A stretch of DNA of 27,026 nt from CAYYYW01 sp964476245 (GTDB lineage: Bacteria > Patescibacteriota > Microgenomatia > UBA1406 > HO2-37-13b). Position 1 is the first letter of the stretch. The number at the start of each line of letters is the position of its first letter. Made by a program: the position numbers and the translations under genes. The notes beneath the pieces are model-generated. The model had not been told where the DNA came from, searched no databases, and saw only the letters and a list, made by a program, of their open reading frames with translations. Location: positions 1 through 27,026 of the forward strand of contig CAYYYW010000015.1 in NCBI GenBank assembly GCA_964476245.1. Reading direction: 5' to 3'. Shown here one piece after another: positions 13,027 to 20,380 of the stretch.

Positions 13027-14544
13027 TTACTCCCACTCCATTGTTGCCGGTGGTTTGGTGGTAATATCATAAACGACTCGGGAGACATCAGGAACTTCAT
13101 TGACTATTCGTGAGGAAATTCGCTCTAATATTTCATAGGGAAGATGTGACCAGTCGGCCGTCATAATGTTGCTTGAGTCATATATTCTTAAACCGACAAC
13201 TTCTCCAAAAAAGCGGGTATCGCCTTTAACAGCGGTACTTTTAATACCTGTTAAAATCGAAAACGATTGAAATATTTTTTCATAATAATTTCCTCTAATA
13301 ATTTCTTCTAAAACAATTTTGTCAGCCTGTTGTTGTTTTATTAAACGATCTTTAGTGACCTCGCCAATAATACGAATTGCTTGTCCAGGACCAGGAAATG
13401 GCTGTTTATTAACAATTTTATTTGGTAATCCTAGTTTTTTACCAATAAATCGAACCTCATCTTTGTAAAAATATCGCAGCGGCTCAAGAAGTTTTAGTTC
13501 TAATCTACTCGGTAGACCACCGACGTTATGGTGGGATTTAATCTTATCGGCTTTTTTTGTTCCTTTACTCTCAATTACGTCAGAATATATCGTTCCTTGG
13601 GCTAAAAATTTTACGTCTTTTATTTTTTTAGCTTCTTTTTCAAAAAGCTCTATATACAAATTACCAATAATTTTTCTTTTCTCTTCCGGATCGATTATTC
13701 CTTTTAATTTTTTTAAAAATATTTTTTCCGCCTCAACAATAATAGGATAGATTTTTAGATTTTTCTTAAAAATCCAAAGAACCTCTTTTTTTGTTCCCAA
13801 TCGCATTAAACCACTTTCTATGTAGATCGGATACGAATTCTTACCAATCGCTTTTACTATTAAAGTAGCGGCTACAGTTGAGTCAATTCCTCCTGATACG
13901 GCACAAATGACTTTTTTCCTACCTACTTGTTTTTTTATATCAAGGACCAGTTCGTTAATATTAATTTTTCTCTTACTAGTTTTTAAGCGACAAATATTTT
14001 TAACAAAATTTTTCAATATTTCTTTACCAAAAACTGTATGTTCAACTTCAGGATGAAACTGGACGCCGAAGATTTTTCTATTAAAATCAGCACAGGCAGC
14101 GTTTTTAACCATGTCAGTTGTCCCCAAAATAACAAATCCCGGGGGATTTTTTACAACAGTGTCCCCATGACTTACCCAAACTTTTGAATAGCTTTCTACT
14201 TGATTAAATAAAGGTTGTTGAATATTGATTTTTAAATTGGCGGGGCCGTATTCTTTATAACCAGATATGACTTTTCCTCCCTGTAAGTAAGCGATTAGTT
14301 GCCAACCGTAACAAATAGCCAAGATGGGGATATTAAGGATAAAAATTTTTTTATCAATAGATGGAGCATTTTTTCCATAAACAGAGTCTGGTCCGCCGGA
14401 AAATATTATTCCTTTAGGTTGCATTTTTTTAATTTCCTTTATCGGAGTTTCTGGGTCAATAATTTTTACTTCAACCCCCAAATCTTTAATCTGGCGACCA
14501 ATTAGATGGCAAGTTTGAGAACCGAAGTCGATGACAATAATCAT
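13027..14544 (-). CDS. guaA: GMP synthase (glutamine-hydrolysing)
   Basis: A 505-residue two-domain enzyme converting XMP to GMP with glutamine and ATP. The N-terminal class I amidotransferase domain has the nucleophile in LAICYGWQLIAYLQGG (residues about 75-90) and the His-Glu pair in VQFHPEVEHT (about 162-171). The ATP-pyrophosphatase domain starts with the P-loop AVSGGIDSTVAATL (about 207-220). The C-terminal dimerisation/XMP-binding part carries SHHNVGGLP, KQPFPGPGQAIRI and the ending TTKPPATMEWE, all as expected. It follows guaB by 5 nt in the add-guaB-guaA operon. No strong Shine-Dalgarno is seen; coupling to guaB translation is likely. Confidence 0.97.
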   Translation of the reverse strand: MIIVIDFGSQTCHLIGRQIKDLGVEVKIIDPETPIKEIKKMQPKGIIFSGGPDSVYGKNAPSIDKKIFILNIPILAICYGWQLIAYLQGGKVISGYKEYGPANLKINIQQPLFNQVESYSKVWVSHGDTVVKNPPGFVILGTTDMVKNAACADFNRKIFGVQFHPEVEHTVFGKEILKNFVKNICRLKTSKRKININELVLDIKKQVGRKKVICAVSGGIDSTVAATLIVKAIGKNSYPIYIESGLMRLGTKKEVLWIFKKNLKIYPIIVEAEKIFLKKLKGIIDPEEKRKIIGNLYIELFEKEAKKIKDVKFLAQGTIYSDVIESKGTKKADKIKSHHNVGGLPSRLELKLLEPLRYFYKDEVRFIGKKLGLPNKIVNKQPFPGPGQAIRIIGEVTKDRLIKQQQADKIVLEEIIRGNYYEKIFQSFSILTGIKSTAVKGDTRFFGEVVGLRIYDSSNIMTADWSHLPYEILERISSRIVNEVPDVSRVVYDITTKPPATMEWE

Positions 14545-14549
14545 AATTT

Positions 14550-15644
14550 CTATTTATAATTTTCGCCTGACTTAGTAATCAATATATCATGAGGATGACT
14601 CTCAATCAGGGATCCATGAGTGATTTTAATAAACTTTGCCTTTCTTTGCAGTTCAGTAATATTTTTTGTCCCAAGATAATACATGCCTGCGCGTAATCCA
14701 CCCATCAGTTGAAAAACAAAATTGGCTAATTTTCCTCGGTAGGGGACTAAACCTTCAACGCCTTCGGCGATTAAATTTCTCTCCTTGCCTTTTCGGTATT
14801 TTTGTCCGTAGCGAGCCGCTGCACCATCTTTCATAGCAGATGTTGATCCCATTCCTCGGTAAAATTTATATTTTTTCCCATTAATTTTTACTAACTTTCC
14901 TGGGGCTTCGCTTGTTCCAGCTAAAAGTGAGCCAATCATCACGGTTGAAGCTCCAGCAGCTAAAGCCTTAGTAATATCTCCCGAAAATCTTATGCCACCG
15001 TCGGCAATGACCGGAATTTTATAGGGTTTGGCCGCCTTAACCGTTTCTAAAATGGTCGTGATTTGCGGAACGCCCATACCTGAAATAATTCTTGTTGTGC
15101 AGATCGACCCAGGTCCCATGCCGACTTTCAAAGCATCAGTCCCTGCCTTAATAAGAGCAATAGCGCCTTCGTAAGTCGCCACATTACCAGAAATCAGGGG
15201 CAGGTGAGGGTAACTTTTTTTGATAAAAGTGGTTGCCTCAATGACAAACTTTGAAAAACCGTGAGCACTGTCAACAACAATCACATCAACGCCAGCAAGA
15301 GCAAGCGATTTAACTCTTGCTTTTAAATCTTTACCTACCCCAACAGCAGCTCCAACCATTAATCTTTTACTTTTTATATTTTTAACCATTAAAGCCTGTT
15401 TGTTGATTGAAAGATTTCGGTGAATTATACCTATTCCTCCCTTGAGGGCAATTGCCTTTGCTAATTCTTCTTCGGTGACGGTATCCATTGGTGAGGAAAC
15501 AATGGGGATTTTAAGTTTTATTGTACGAGTAAGATAAGAAGATAGATTAATCTCATCCCGTTTAATTTGCGTATAGTTCGGCAAAAGTAAAACATCATCA
15601 AAAGATAAACCATCGATGGGAAAAAATCGCTTAAAAGTAACCAT
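14550..15644 (-). CDS. guaB: IMP dehydrogenase lacking CBS domains
   Basis: A 364-residue enzyme oxidising IMP to XMP, the committed step to GMP. Core motifs are present: SFDDVLLLPNYTQI at the N-terminus, SSPMDTVTE, IISGNVATYEGA, the IMP loop with catalytic cysteine GMGPGSICTTR (residues about 175-185), VIADGGIRFSGDI, YRGMGSTSAM, and the flap sequence RYGQKYRKGKERNLIAEGVEG. Most bacterial GuaB proteins have about 490 residues because a regulatory CBS pair sits after residue about 90. Here the sequence goes directly from IIHRNLSINKQALMVKNIKS to LMVGAAVG, so nucleotide regulation through CBS is absent. A strong AAGGAGG Shine-Dalgarno (15657-15651) sits 6 nt before the ATG, within the end of add, whose coding region overlaps by 14 nt. 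Confidence 0.96.
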   Translation of the reverse strand: MVTFKRFFPIDGLSFDDVLLLPNYTQIKRDEINLSSYLTRTIKLKIPIVSSPMDTVTEEELAKAIALKGGIGIIHRNLSINKQALMVKNIKSKRLMVGAAVGVGKDLKARVKSLALAGVDVIVVDSAHGFSKFVIEATTFIKKSYPHLPLISGNVATYEGAIALIKAGTDALKVGMGPGSICTTRIISGMGVPQITTILETVKAAKPYKIPVIADGGIRFSGDITKALAAGASTVMIGSLLAGTSEAPGKLVKINGKKYKFYRGMGSTSAMKDGAAARYGQKYRKGKERNLIAEGVEGLVPYRGKLANFVFQLMGGLRAGMYYLGTKNITELQRKAKFIKITHGSLIESHPHDILITKSGENYK

Positions 15645-16638
15645 TTTTTGCCTCCTTGGGAATAAATGTTGATAAAAAAGCCGTCATATTAGCCTTTAAA
15701 ATATCTCTCTCATCTAAGATTTTGTTTGTTAATAAAAGTTCAATTTCTTTCAAAAGATTTGTTTGGAAAACCTCAGGTCCGTCTGTATTGAGACAAAATT
15801 TGACCCGTTCTCTTTTAAATGTTTGAAGAATAAATTTTAGCTCTTTAAGATCTTTAACTGTTTTAGTTAAAAGATTGGAGGTTGGACAAATTTCCAGAAC
15901 AATGTCAAATTTTTTGATAAGTTGCATTATATTTTTGTCATAAGCTGCTTTTATTCCGTGACCTATCCGCTCGGGGTGCAAAACTTTAATTGCTTCTTCC
16001 ATATCATTGGTTTCTTTTGTTTCTCCGGTGTGAACGGTTATTTTTAAACCTGTCCGTCGCCATTCTTTTACCTGTTCTTTATAATCAGAAAATTTAAAAC
16101 CGGGGTGTTGGAAATTGGCAAAGTCTAATCCCACTACCCCGCGATTTTTATATTTCATGGCTTTTTTTGCCAAAACACAATTTTTTTCAAAAGGAAAACC
16201 CCGATCAAGACAAAAAATTAAACCGCATTTTACCTGTGGGTATTCCAGGAGGGCTTTATCCATTCCTCGTAAAGCAGCCATAATGATATGATCGAGATCT
16301 TTTTCGCCCCCACGGTTTCGTTTCATGGGGTTAAATCGAATTTCCAAAAGAGTAATATTATTTTTACGATATGCTCCGCCGATAATTTCGTAGATAGAGC
16401 GTTCTACAGCATATGGACTCGATTGAATGACTTCGGTCCACTGATGAAGAATTGCTAAATAATCCTGAAGGTTTTTTGTTTTCTTTTTAGTGGCGGTAAT
16501 CATTTGGACGAATTCCCAGTAATCCTTAGTCGGCAGTTTTAACCCTTGATCATGGGTCATGTTCCAAAGAATAGCCGGATCAACCGCACTGCCCAAATGG
16601 ACATGAAGTTCGGCTAGCTTTAAGTGTTTTAATAACAT
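15631..16638 (-). CDS. add: Adenosine deaminase family protein
   Basis: A 335-residue TIM-barrel deaminase. Zinc and catalytic residues are visible: H12 and H14 in ELHVHLG, H203 and E206 in VHTGE, H227 in RIGHG, and D286 in LNTDGPE. The usual adjacent second Asp (S/T-D-D-P, contacting the purine N7) is Gly here (D286-G287). The expected substrate is adenosine or a related aminopurine, giving inosine. As the first gene of an operon with guaB and guaA it would channel adenine-type purines toward IMP and then GMP, though the kinase or phosphoribosyltransferase step is not in the window. The leader upstream holds a terminator-like hairpin. Family assignment is firm; exact substrate less so. Confidence 0.85.
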   Translation of the reverse strand: MLLKHLKLAELHVHLGSAVDPAILWNMTHDQGLKLPTKDYWEFVQMITATKKKTKNLQDYLAILHQWTEVIQSSPYAVERSIYEIIGGAYRKNNITLLEIRFNPMKRNRGGEKDLDHIIMAALRGMDKALLEYPQVKCGLIFCLDRGFPFEKNCVLAKKAMKYKNRGVVGLDFANFQHPGFKFSDYKEQVKEWRRTGLKITVHTGETKETNDMEEAIKVLHPERIGHGIKAAYDKNIMQLIKKFDIVLEICPTSNLLTKTVKDLKELKFILQTFKRERVKFCLNTDGPEVFQTNLLKEIELLLTNKILDERDILKANMTAFLSTFIPKEAKNGYF

Positions 16639-16666
16639 AAATTTACTTAACTCTCATAAATTTTAG

Positions 16667-16695
16667 TCGACGTTTAAATCTTAGTTTTGTATAAT
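16667..16695 (+). promoter_or_regulatory. Candidate promoter for the HAM1-family gene
   Basis: TCGACG (16667-16672, four of six consensus bases), a 17-nt spacer and a perfect TATAAT (16690-16695). The transcript would begin near 16702 with the hairpin 16703-16719 at its 5' end and a leader of about 73 nt. The -35 is imperfect. Confidence 0.45.
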
Positions 16696-16696
16696 T

Positions 16697-16719
16697 AAAA
16701 AAACCCGCTCTGCGCGGGT
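16697..16719 (-). terminator. Intrinsic terminator in the add-operon leader (candidate attenuator)
   Basis: On the minus strand ACCCGC, a 5-nt loop and GCGGGT form a GC-rich stem (16719-16703), followed directly by a run of seven T (16703-16697, the first of them pairing in the stem). The only genes on this strand near here are downstream (add-guaB-guaA), and the matching minus promoter lies upstream, so the terminator sits inside their leader about 33 nt after the start site. No full purine riboswitch aptamer fits in that space. Confidence 0.65.
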
Positions 16720-16758
16720 GGATATTAAAAAAGGATTTTTTTGACCTTTCCATATATT

Positions 16759-16786
16759 ATTATATCCAAAACAAATGAGAAGTCAA
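16759..16786 (-). promoter_or_regulatory. add-guaB-guaA promoter overlapping the divergent gene's start codon
   Basis: On the minus strand TTGACT (16786-16781), a 16-nt spacer and TATAAT (16764-16759). The spacer contains the ATG (16775) of the divergent HAM1-family gene. Predicted start is near 16752, with a leader of about 114 nt to the add ATG. Confidence 0.7.
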
Positions 16787-17413
16787 GAAGAAAAATTTAG
16801 GACGTTATTATTAGCCACTCATAATCAAGCCAAACTAGAAGAGCTTAAGATAGGAATAAAACCTCTTATAAAAAAAGGGGTAAAAATTGTTACGTTGAGC
16901 GATTTAAATATAAAACAAAATCCCAAAGAAACAGGAAAGAATTTTGAAGAAAACGCCAAATTAAAAGCGAAATTTTATGGAGACCTTACGGGTTATCCGA
17001 CCATAGCGGATGATGGCGGTTTGATTATTCATTATTTGAATAACGAACCGGGTGTAAAATCAAAGCGTTGGCTTGGATATGAGGCGAGCGATGAAGAGTT
17101 AATCGCCCACACTTTAAAAAGACTTAAGGGTTTGTCCAAGCAAAAACGACTTGCCTATCTTCAAACCTGTCTTTGTTTTTACAATCCATCGACCAGGATT
17201 TATTTATGCAGACAGGAGAAAATAAAAGGTTATATTGCCCAAAAACCCAGCGGTAAAGCCACTGACGGTTATCCTTTCCGGGCGCTATTTATCGTTGATA
17301 AATATAATAAGTATTACGATGAGCTAACTGAAGAAGAACATTTACAAATCAATCATCGCTTAAAAGCATTAAGACGACTGATTGACAAACTGTTTGACAT
17401 TTCGATTATTTAA
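16775..17413 (+). CDS. rdgB: HAM1/RdgB-family non-canonical purine NTP pyrophosphatase
   Basis: A 212-residue enzyme that hydrolyses ITP, dITP and XTP to monophosphates, preventing misincorporation of deaminated purines. Family motifs are clear: LLATHNQAKLEELK (substrate phosphate contacts, residues about 11-24), GKNFEENAKLKAKFYG (about 54-69), the metal-site TIADDGGLIIHYLNNEPGVKS (about 76-96), SGKATDGYPF near 170, and the terminal INHRLKALRRL. Length is typical. It is divergent from add-guaB-guaA, the operon that generates IMP/XMP-type nucleotides, so the two functions fit together. The stop codon lies inside a perfect 24-bp palindrome. Confidence 0.9.
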   Translation: MRSQEEKFRTLLLATHNQAKLEELKIGIKPLIKKGVKIVTLSDLNIKQNPKETGKNFEENAKLKAKFYGDLTGYPTIADDGGLIIHYLNNEPGVKSKRWLGYEASDEELIAHTLKRLKGLSKQKRLAYLQTCLCFYNPSTRIYLCRQEKIKGYIAQKPSGKATDGYPFRALFIVDKYNKYYDELTEEEHLQINHRLKALRRLIDKLFDISII

Positions 17414-17423
17414 ATAATCGAAA
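17400..17423. repeat. Perfect 24-bp palindrome at the end of the HAM1-family gene
   Basis: The half-site TTTCGATTATTT is followed directly by its exact reverse complement, with the TAA stop at the centre (17411-17413). It ends 12 nt before the next ATG. RNA would fold into a 10-bp hairpin with a 4-nt loop. There is no U-run. It may be a weak terminator, a 3'-end stabiliser or a protein site. Confidence 0.5.
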
Positions 17424-17435
17424 CAAAACCTATTT

Positions 17436-18995
17436 ATGTTTTTGCTGACGCTGTTTTATTTTATTACCCGTCTGCCATTTTTGAGAAATCTGCCGGTATT
17501 TTATGACTCTTTTGAATATTTGGGTCTGGCAGAAAAATTAACGATATCTAATTTTTCTCAACTGACAAGTTCTTCTCATCAACCTATTCATACCTTTTAT
17601 TTCCTGACGGTTTTAGTTTTTAAAACCATGTTTTTCTTTCTTCCGGCAAATACGGTTTTGGTATTAATATCTTTTGTTTTTGGTTACTTAACGATTACTG
17701 TTTGGTATTGGTTAGTAAGAAATTATTTTGACAAGAAAATAGCTTTTTATTCGTCTTTGCTAATTTTGTTCTTTCCTTATTTTTTTGCCGCCAACACCAA
17801 TATTTTGTACGAATCGGAGTTGCTTTTTTTTCAAATAGTTAGTTTATATTTCATCTTCAAAGGACTGAAAGAAAATAAATATTTTTTCATTATTCTGGCT
17901 GGGGTATTTTGGGGAATATCACAGTCAATATTCATTGGAAGTTTATTGATTTTTCCGATCTTTTTTGGACAGTTAATGAAGATCAAAAACAAAAAGTTAG
18001 CTTCTTTGATGACTTTTTTGTTGATTGGGACTATAACAACGATTATTATCGATGTTCTTTTTTTAAAGTCTTCCGTTTATTTCAAATATCAGTCGCATTT
18101 TTTTGATTTTGTTTCTAGTAGTGATGGTTTTTTTATTTTTCTGTTAAGAATAATCAGGAATATAGGAATCCAGACAATCGCTATTTTATCGGTTTCTGGG
18201 GCTATGGCATTAATTATTTCTCTCCTAATTCTTTTTATCAAAAACAAAAAGGAATTTTTAACTTGCCTAATTTGGTTGGTTCCTACGTTTATTCTTATGC
18301 AATATTGGCATGCCGGACTTTTTAGTCGGTTAGCTTTATTTATTATTTTTCCTGCCAGTCTTGTCATAAGTTTAGCGATGAAAAGAAAAATTATTAAATT
18401 ATTTGTTTTATTTTCTATTGCTTTGACAACCATCAATTATGTTATTAAACAAAGGCAAGAACCACCAATGTATCGATACAATTCACTGATAAAAAATTCA
18501 ATAGATTCAAGCAAGATGGCAATGATAACATCTGATTACAACAGATTCCTCTATTTAAAAAACAAGACGCCAACTTTTATTTTTAACGGGTTAAATGAAA
18601 ATATTATTCAAGCTGAAAAATTTATTCTTGATAATTTAAATCAACAGAAAAAAGTTCTTATTGATTCTTCAGGTTTGCGATTTCCTTATTTCCAATTTGA
18701 CGGGGACTTTTATCATGTTCTTTCTCTCGGTAAAATTGGCCAATCGCAGGCAAAAAAGGTATTAGAAAGATTTAATTTTCAGACTTATAAAGTCGACAGA
18801 AAAAATCCGGAAATATATTTTTTGGAAATAACCGGCATATCAAAAACCAAAGAAGAAATTAAATTAAAGGCGTTTTATCCGAGAGTTACTTATAAAATTA
18901 ATCGGAACAAAAGTTATTCTTATGATCTGTTTACTAATATTTATTATTTTTTAGCCCGCAAAAAAGACCCAGAGTATTGGTGGTATGAAAAATAG
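17436..18995 (+). CDS. GT-C-type membrane glycosyltransferase-like protein
   Basis: A 519-residue protein with about ten hydrophobic spans in residues 1-345 and a soluble C-terminal domain (about 350-519). The first extracytoplasmic loop, LRNLPVFYDSFEYLGLAEKL (residues about 14-33), carries the acidic residues expected after span 1 in PMT/ArnT-like GT-C enzymes, which transfer sugars from polyprenyl-phosphate donors. No PMT-specific motif is seen beyond that. The start ATG at 17436 lies 22 nt after the HAM1-family stop, with the palindrome between. Overall architecture parallels the gene at 4893, but sequence similarity is low. Acceptor and sugar are unknown. Confidence 0.6.
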   Translation: MFLLTLFYFITRLPFLRNLPVFYDSFEYLGLAEKLTISNFSQLTSSSHQPIHTFYFLTVLVFKTMFFFLPANTVLVLISFVFGYLTITVWYWLVRNYFDKKIAFYSSLLILFFPYFFAANTNILYESELLFFQIVSLYFIFKGLKENKYFFIILAGVFWGISQSIFIGSLLIFPIFFGQLMKIKNKKLASLMTFLLIGTITTIIIDVLFLKSSVYFKYQSHFFDFVSSSDGFFIFLLRIIRNIGIQTIAILSVSGAMALIISLLILFIKNKKEFLTCLIWLVPTFILMQYWHAGLFSRLALFIIFPASLVISLAMKRKIIKLFVLFSIALTTINYVIKQRQEPPMYRYNSLIKNSIDSSKMAMITSDYNRFLYLKNKTPTFIFNGLNENIIQAEKFILDNLNQQKKVLIDSSGLRFPYFQFDGDFYHVLSLGKIGQSQAKKVLERFNFQTYKVDRKNPEIYFLEITGISKTKEEIKLKAFYPRVTYKINRNKSYSYDLFTNIYYFLARKKDPEYWWYEK

Positions 18996-19003
18996 AATTT
19001 CCC

Positions 19004-19012
19004 TGCTATAAT
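19004..19012 (+). promoter_or_regulatory. serS extended -10 promoter, probably leaderless
   Basis: TGCTATAAT is a perfect extended -10 (TGn plus TATAAT). It ends 8 nt before the serS ATG, so the start site would fall 0-2 nt before the ATG. No -35 is needed for this class and none is obvious. No Shine-Dalgarno is present. Confidence 0.65.
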
Positions 19013-19020
19013 TTTAAGAT

Positions 19021-20271
19021 ATGTTATCTATTGATTTTATAAGAAAAAACAAAGAGAAAGTGATTGAGGCGGCTAAAAATAAGGACAGAGAGATTGATAT
19101 TGAAAAAATATTAAACTTGGACGACAGAAAGAAAGTTTTAATCCAAGAAATTCAAAAATTGAGAGAAGAAAGAAACGTTTTAGCCAAGAAAACTTTATCT
19201 GGAGATATAAGAGAACGAGGAAAAGAAATAAAGAACATTTTAAAGAAAAAAGAGGAGGATTTAAGAAAAATTGAAAGCGAACTTAATCAATTACTATCCT
19301 ACGTACCTAATGTTCCGCTTAATGAAGTGCCTGTTGGTAAAGACGCCTCATCCAATGTTGAAATTCGGCGTTGGAGTGAGATTCCTAAGTTTAATTTTCA
19401 GCCAAAATCGCACATAGAATTAGGGCGATCTTTAGATATTATTGATCTCGAACGAGGAGCGAAGGTATCGGGCTTTCGTGGATATTTTTTGAAAAATGAG
19501 GGAGCGGTTCTTCATTTTGCTGTTCTTTTTTACGTTTTTATGAAATTGGTAAAAAAAGGCTACACCCCAATTATTGCTCCGGCCATTATTAAAGGCTTTA
19601 CTCTTTTTGGTTCCGGTCAATTCCCTTGGGGGGAGCAAGACGTGTATAAATTAAATGATAAGGATGCATATTTGGCAGGAACAGCCGAACAGCCGGTAAC
19701 CGCCTATTTTTCAAAAGAAATATTGGAAGAAAAAGAATTACCTAAGAAATTTGTTGCTTTCTCACCCTGTTTTAGACGTGAGGCGGGCGCTTATGGAAAA
19801 GACACCAAAGGTCTTTATCGTTTACATGAATTCTGGAAGGTTGAGCAGGTAATTATTGCTAAAAACGATTTGAAAGAAGCAAAAAAACTTCATGAAGAAT
19901 TACAAAATAATTGTGAAGAAATATTGCAGGACTTCAAGATTCCATACCGTGTTGTATTGATGTGCACAGGAGAAATGGGCGAACCGCAAATAAAGAAATA
20001 TGATACCGAAGCCTGGATGCCGTCAAGGGGAAATTACGGCGAAACGATGTCCAATTCTATCATGGGCGATTTTCAAACAAGAAGATTAAATATTAGATAC
20101 AAAAAAATTGATGGTAGAACCGAATACTGCTATTCATTGAATAATACAGCTCTTGCCTCGCCTCGGATTTTAATTGCCATTTTGGAGAATTATCAAGAAA
20201 AGGACGGAAGTGTATTAATTCCTGAAGTGTTACAACCTTTAGTGGGATTTGAGAGAACAAGAGCTAAATAA
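19021..20271 (+). CDS. serS: Seryl-tRNA synthetase
   Basis: A 416-residue class II synthetase charging tRNA-Ser (and tRNA-Sec where present). The N-terminal antiparallel coiled coil that reads the tRNA long arm spans about residues 25-100 (highly charged, rich in K/E/R). The catalytic core has GTAEQPVTAYF (TxE loop, about 219-229), motif 2 FSPCFRREAGAYGKDTKGL (about 247-265) and motif 3 NTALASPRILIAILENYQE (about 380-398), ending in VLIPEVLQPLVG. Length is typical. The next gene, secA, follows after a 109-bp repeat-like spacer. An extended -10 promoter immediately before the ATG suggests a leaderless mRNA. Confidence 0.97.
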   Translation: MLSIDFIRKNKEKVIEAAKNKDREIDIEKILNLDDRKKVLIQEIQKLREERNVLAKKTLSGDIRERGKEIKNILKKKEEDLRKIESELNQLLSYVPNVPLNEVPVGKDASSNVEIRRWSEIPKFNFQPKSHIELGRSLDIIDLERGAKVSGFRGYFLKNEGAVLHFAVLFYVFMKLVKKGYTPIIAPAIIKGFTLFGSGQFPWGEQDVYKLNDKDAYLAGTAEQPVTAYFSKEILEEKELPKKFVAFSPCFRREAGAYGKDTKGLYRLHEFWKVEQVIIAKNDLKEAKKLHEELQNNCEEILQDFKIPYRVVLMCTGEMGEPQIKKYDTEAWMPSRGNYGETMSNSIMGDFQTRRLNIRYKKIDGRTEYCYSLNNTALASPRILIAILENYQEKDGSVLIPEVLQPLVGFERTRAK

Positions 20272-20288
20272 TAAAATTTCTAATTATT

Positions 20289-20357
20289 CTAATTTCTAAT
20301 TGATCTAATCAATTCCCAATTTCCCAATGACCAATTTGGGATTTGTTTAGAAATTAG
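20289..20357. repeat. Compound palindromic repeat between serS and secA
   Basis: Outer arms CTAATTTCTAA (20289-20299) and TTAGAAATTAG (20347-20357) are perfect. Inside are AATTGAT/ATCAATT (20298-20314, 3-nt loop) and CCCAA/TTGGG (20323-20340). The element fills most of the serS-secA spacer and could fold as a multi-stem structure. No U-run follows. Confidence 0.5.
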
Positions 20358-20380
20358 GTTAATTAGGTTAATTCGATACT

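Noticed and set aside
16697..16752. Purine riboswitch upstream of add
   Set aside because: Only about 33 nt separate the predicted start from the terminator. That is too short for the roughly 70-nt aptamer, and its conserved core is not seen.
18472..18483. TGTATCGATACA, shared with the centre of the palindrome at 12998-13023
   Set aside because: A shared 12-mer is expected by chance in a window this size, and here it lies within the coding sequence of a membrane protein.
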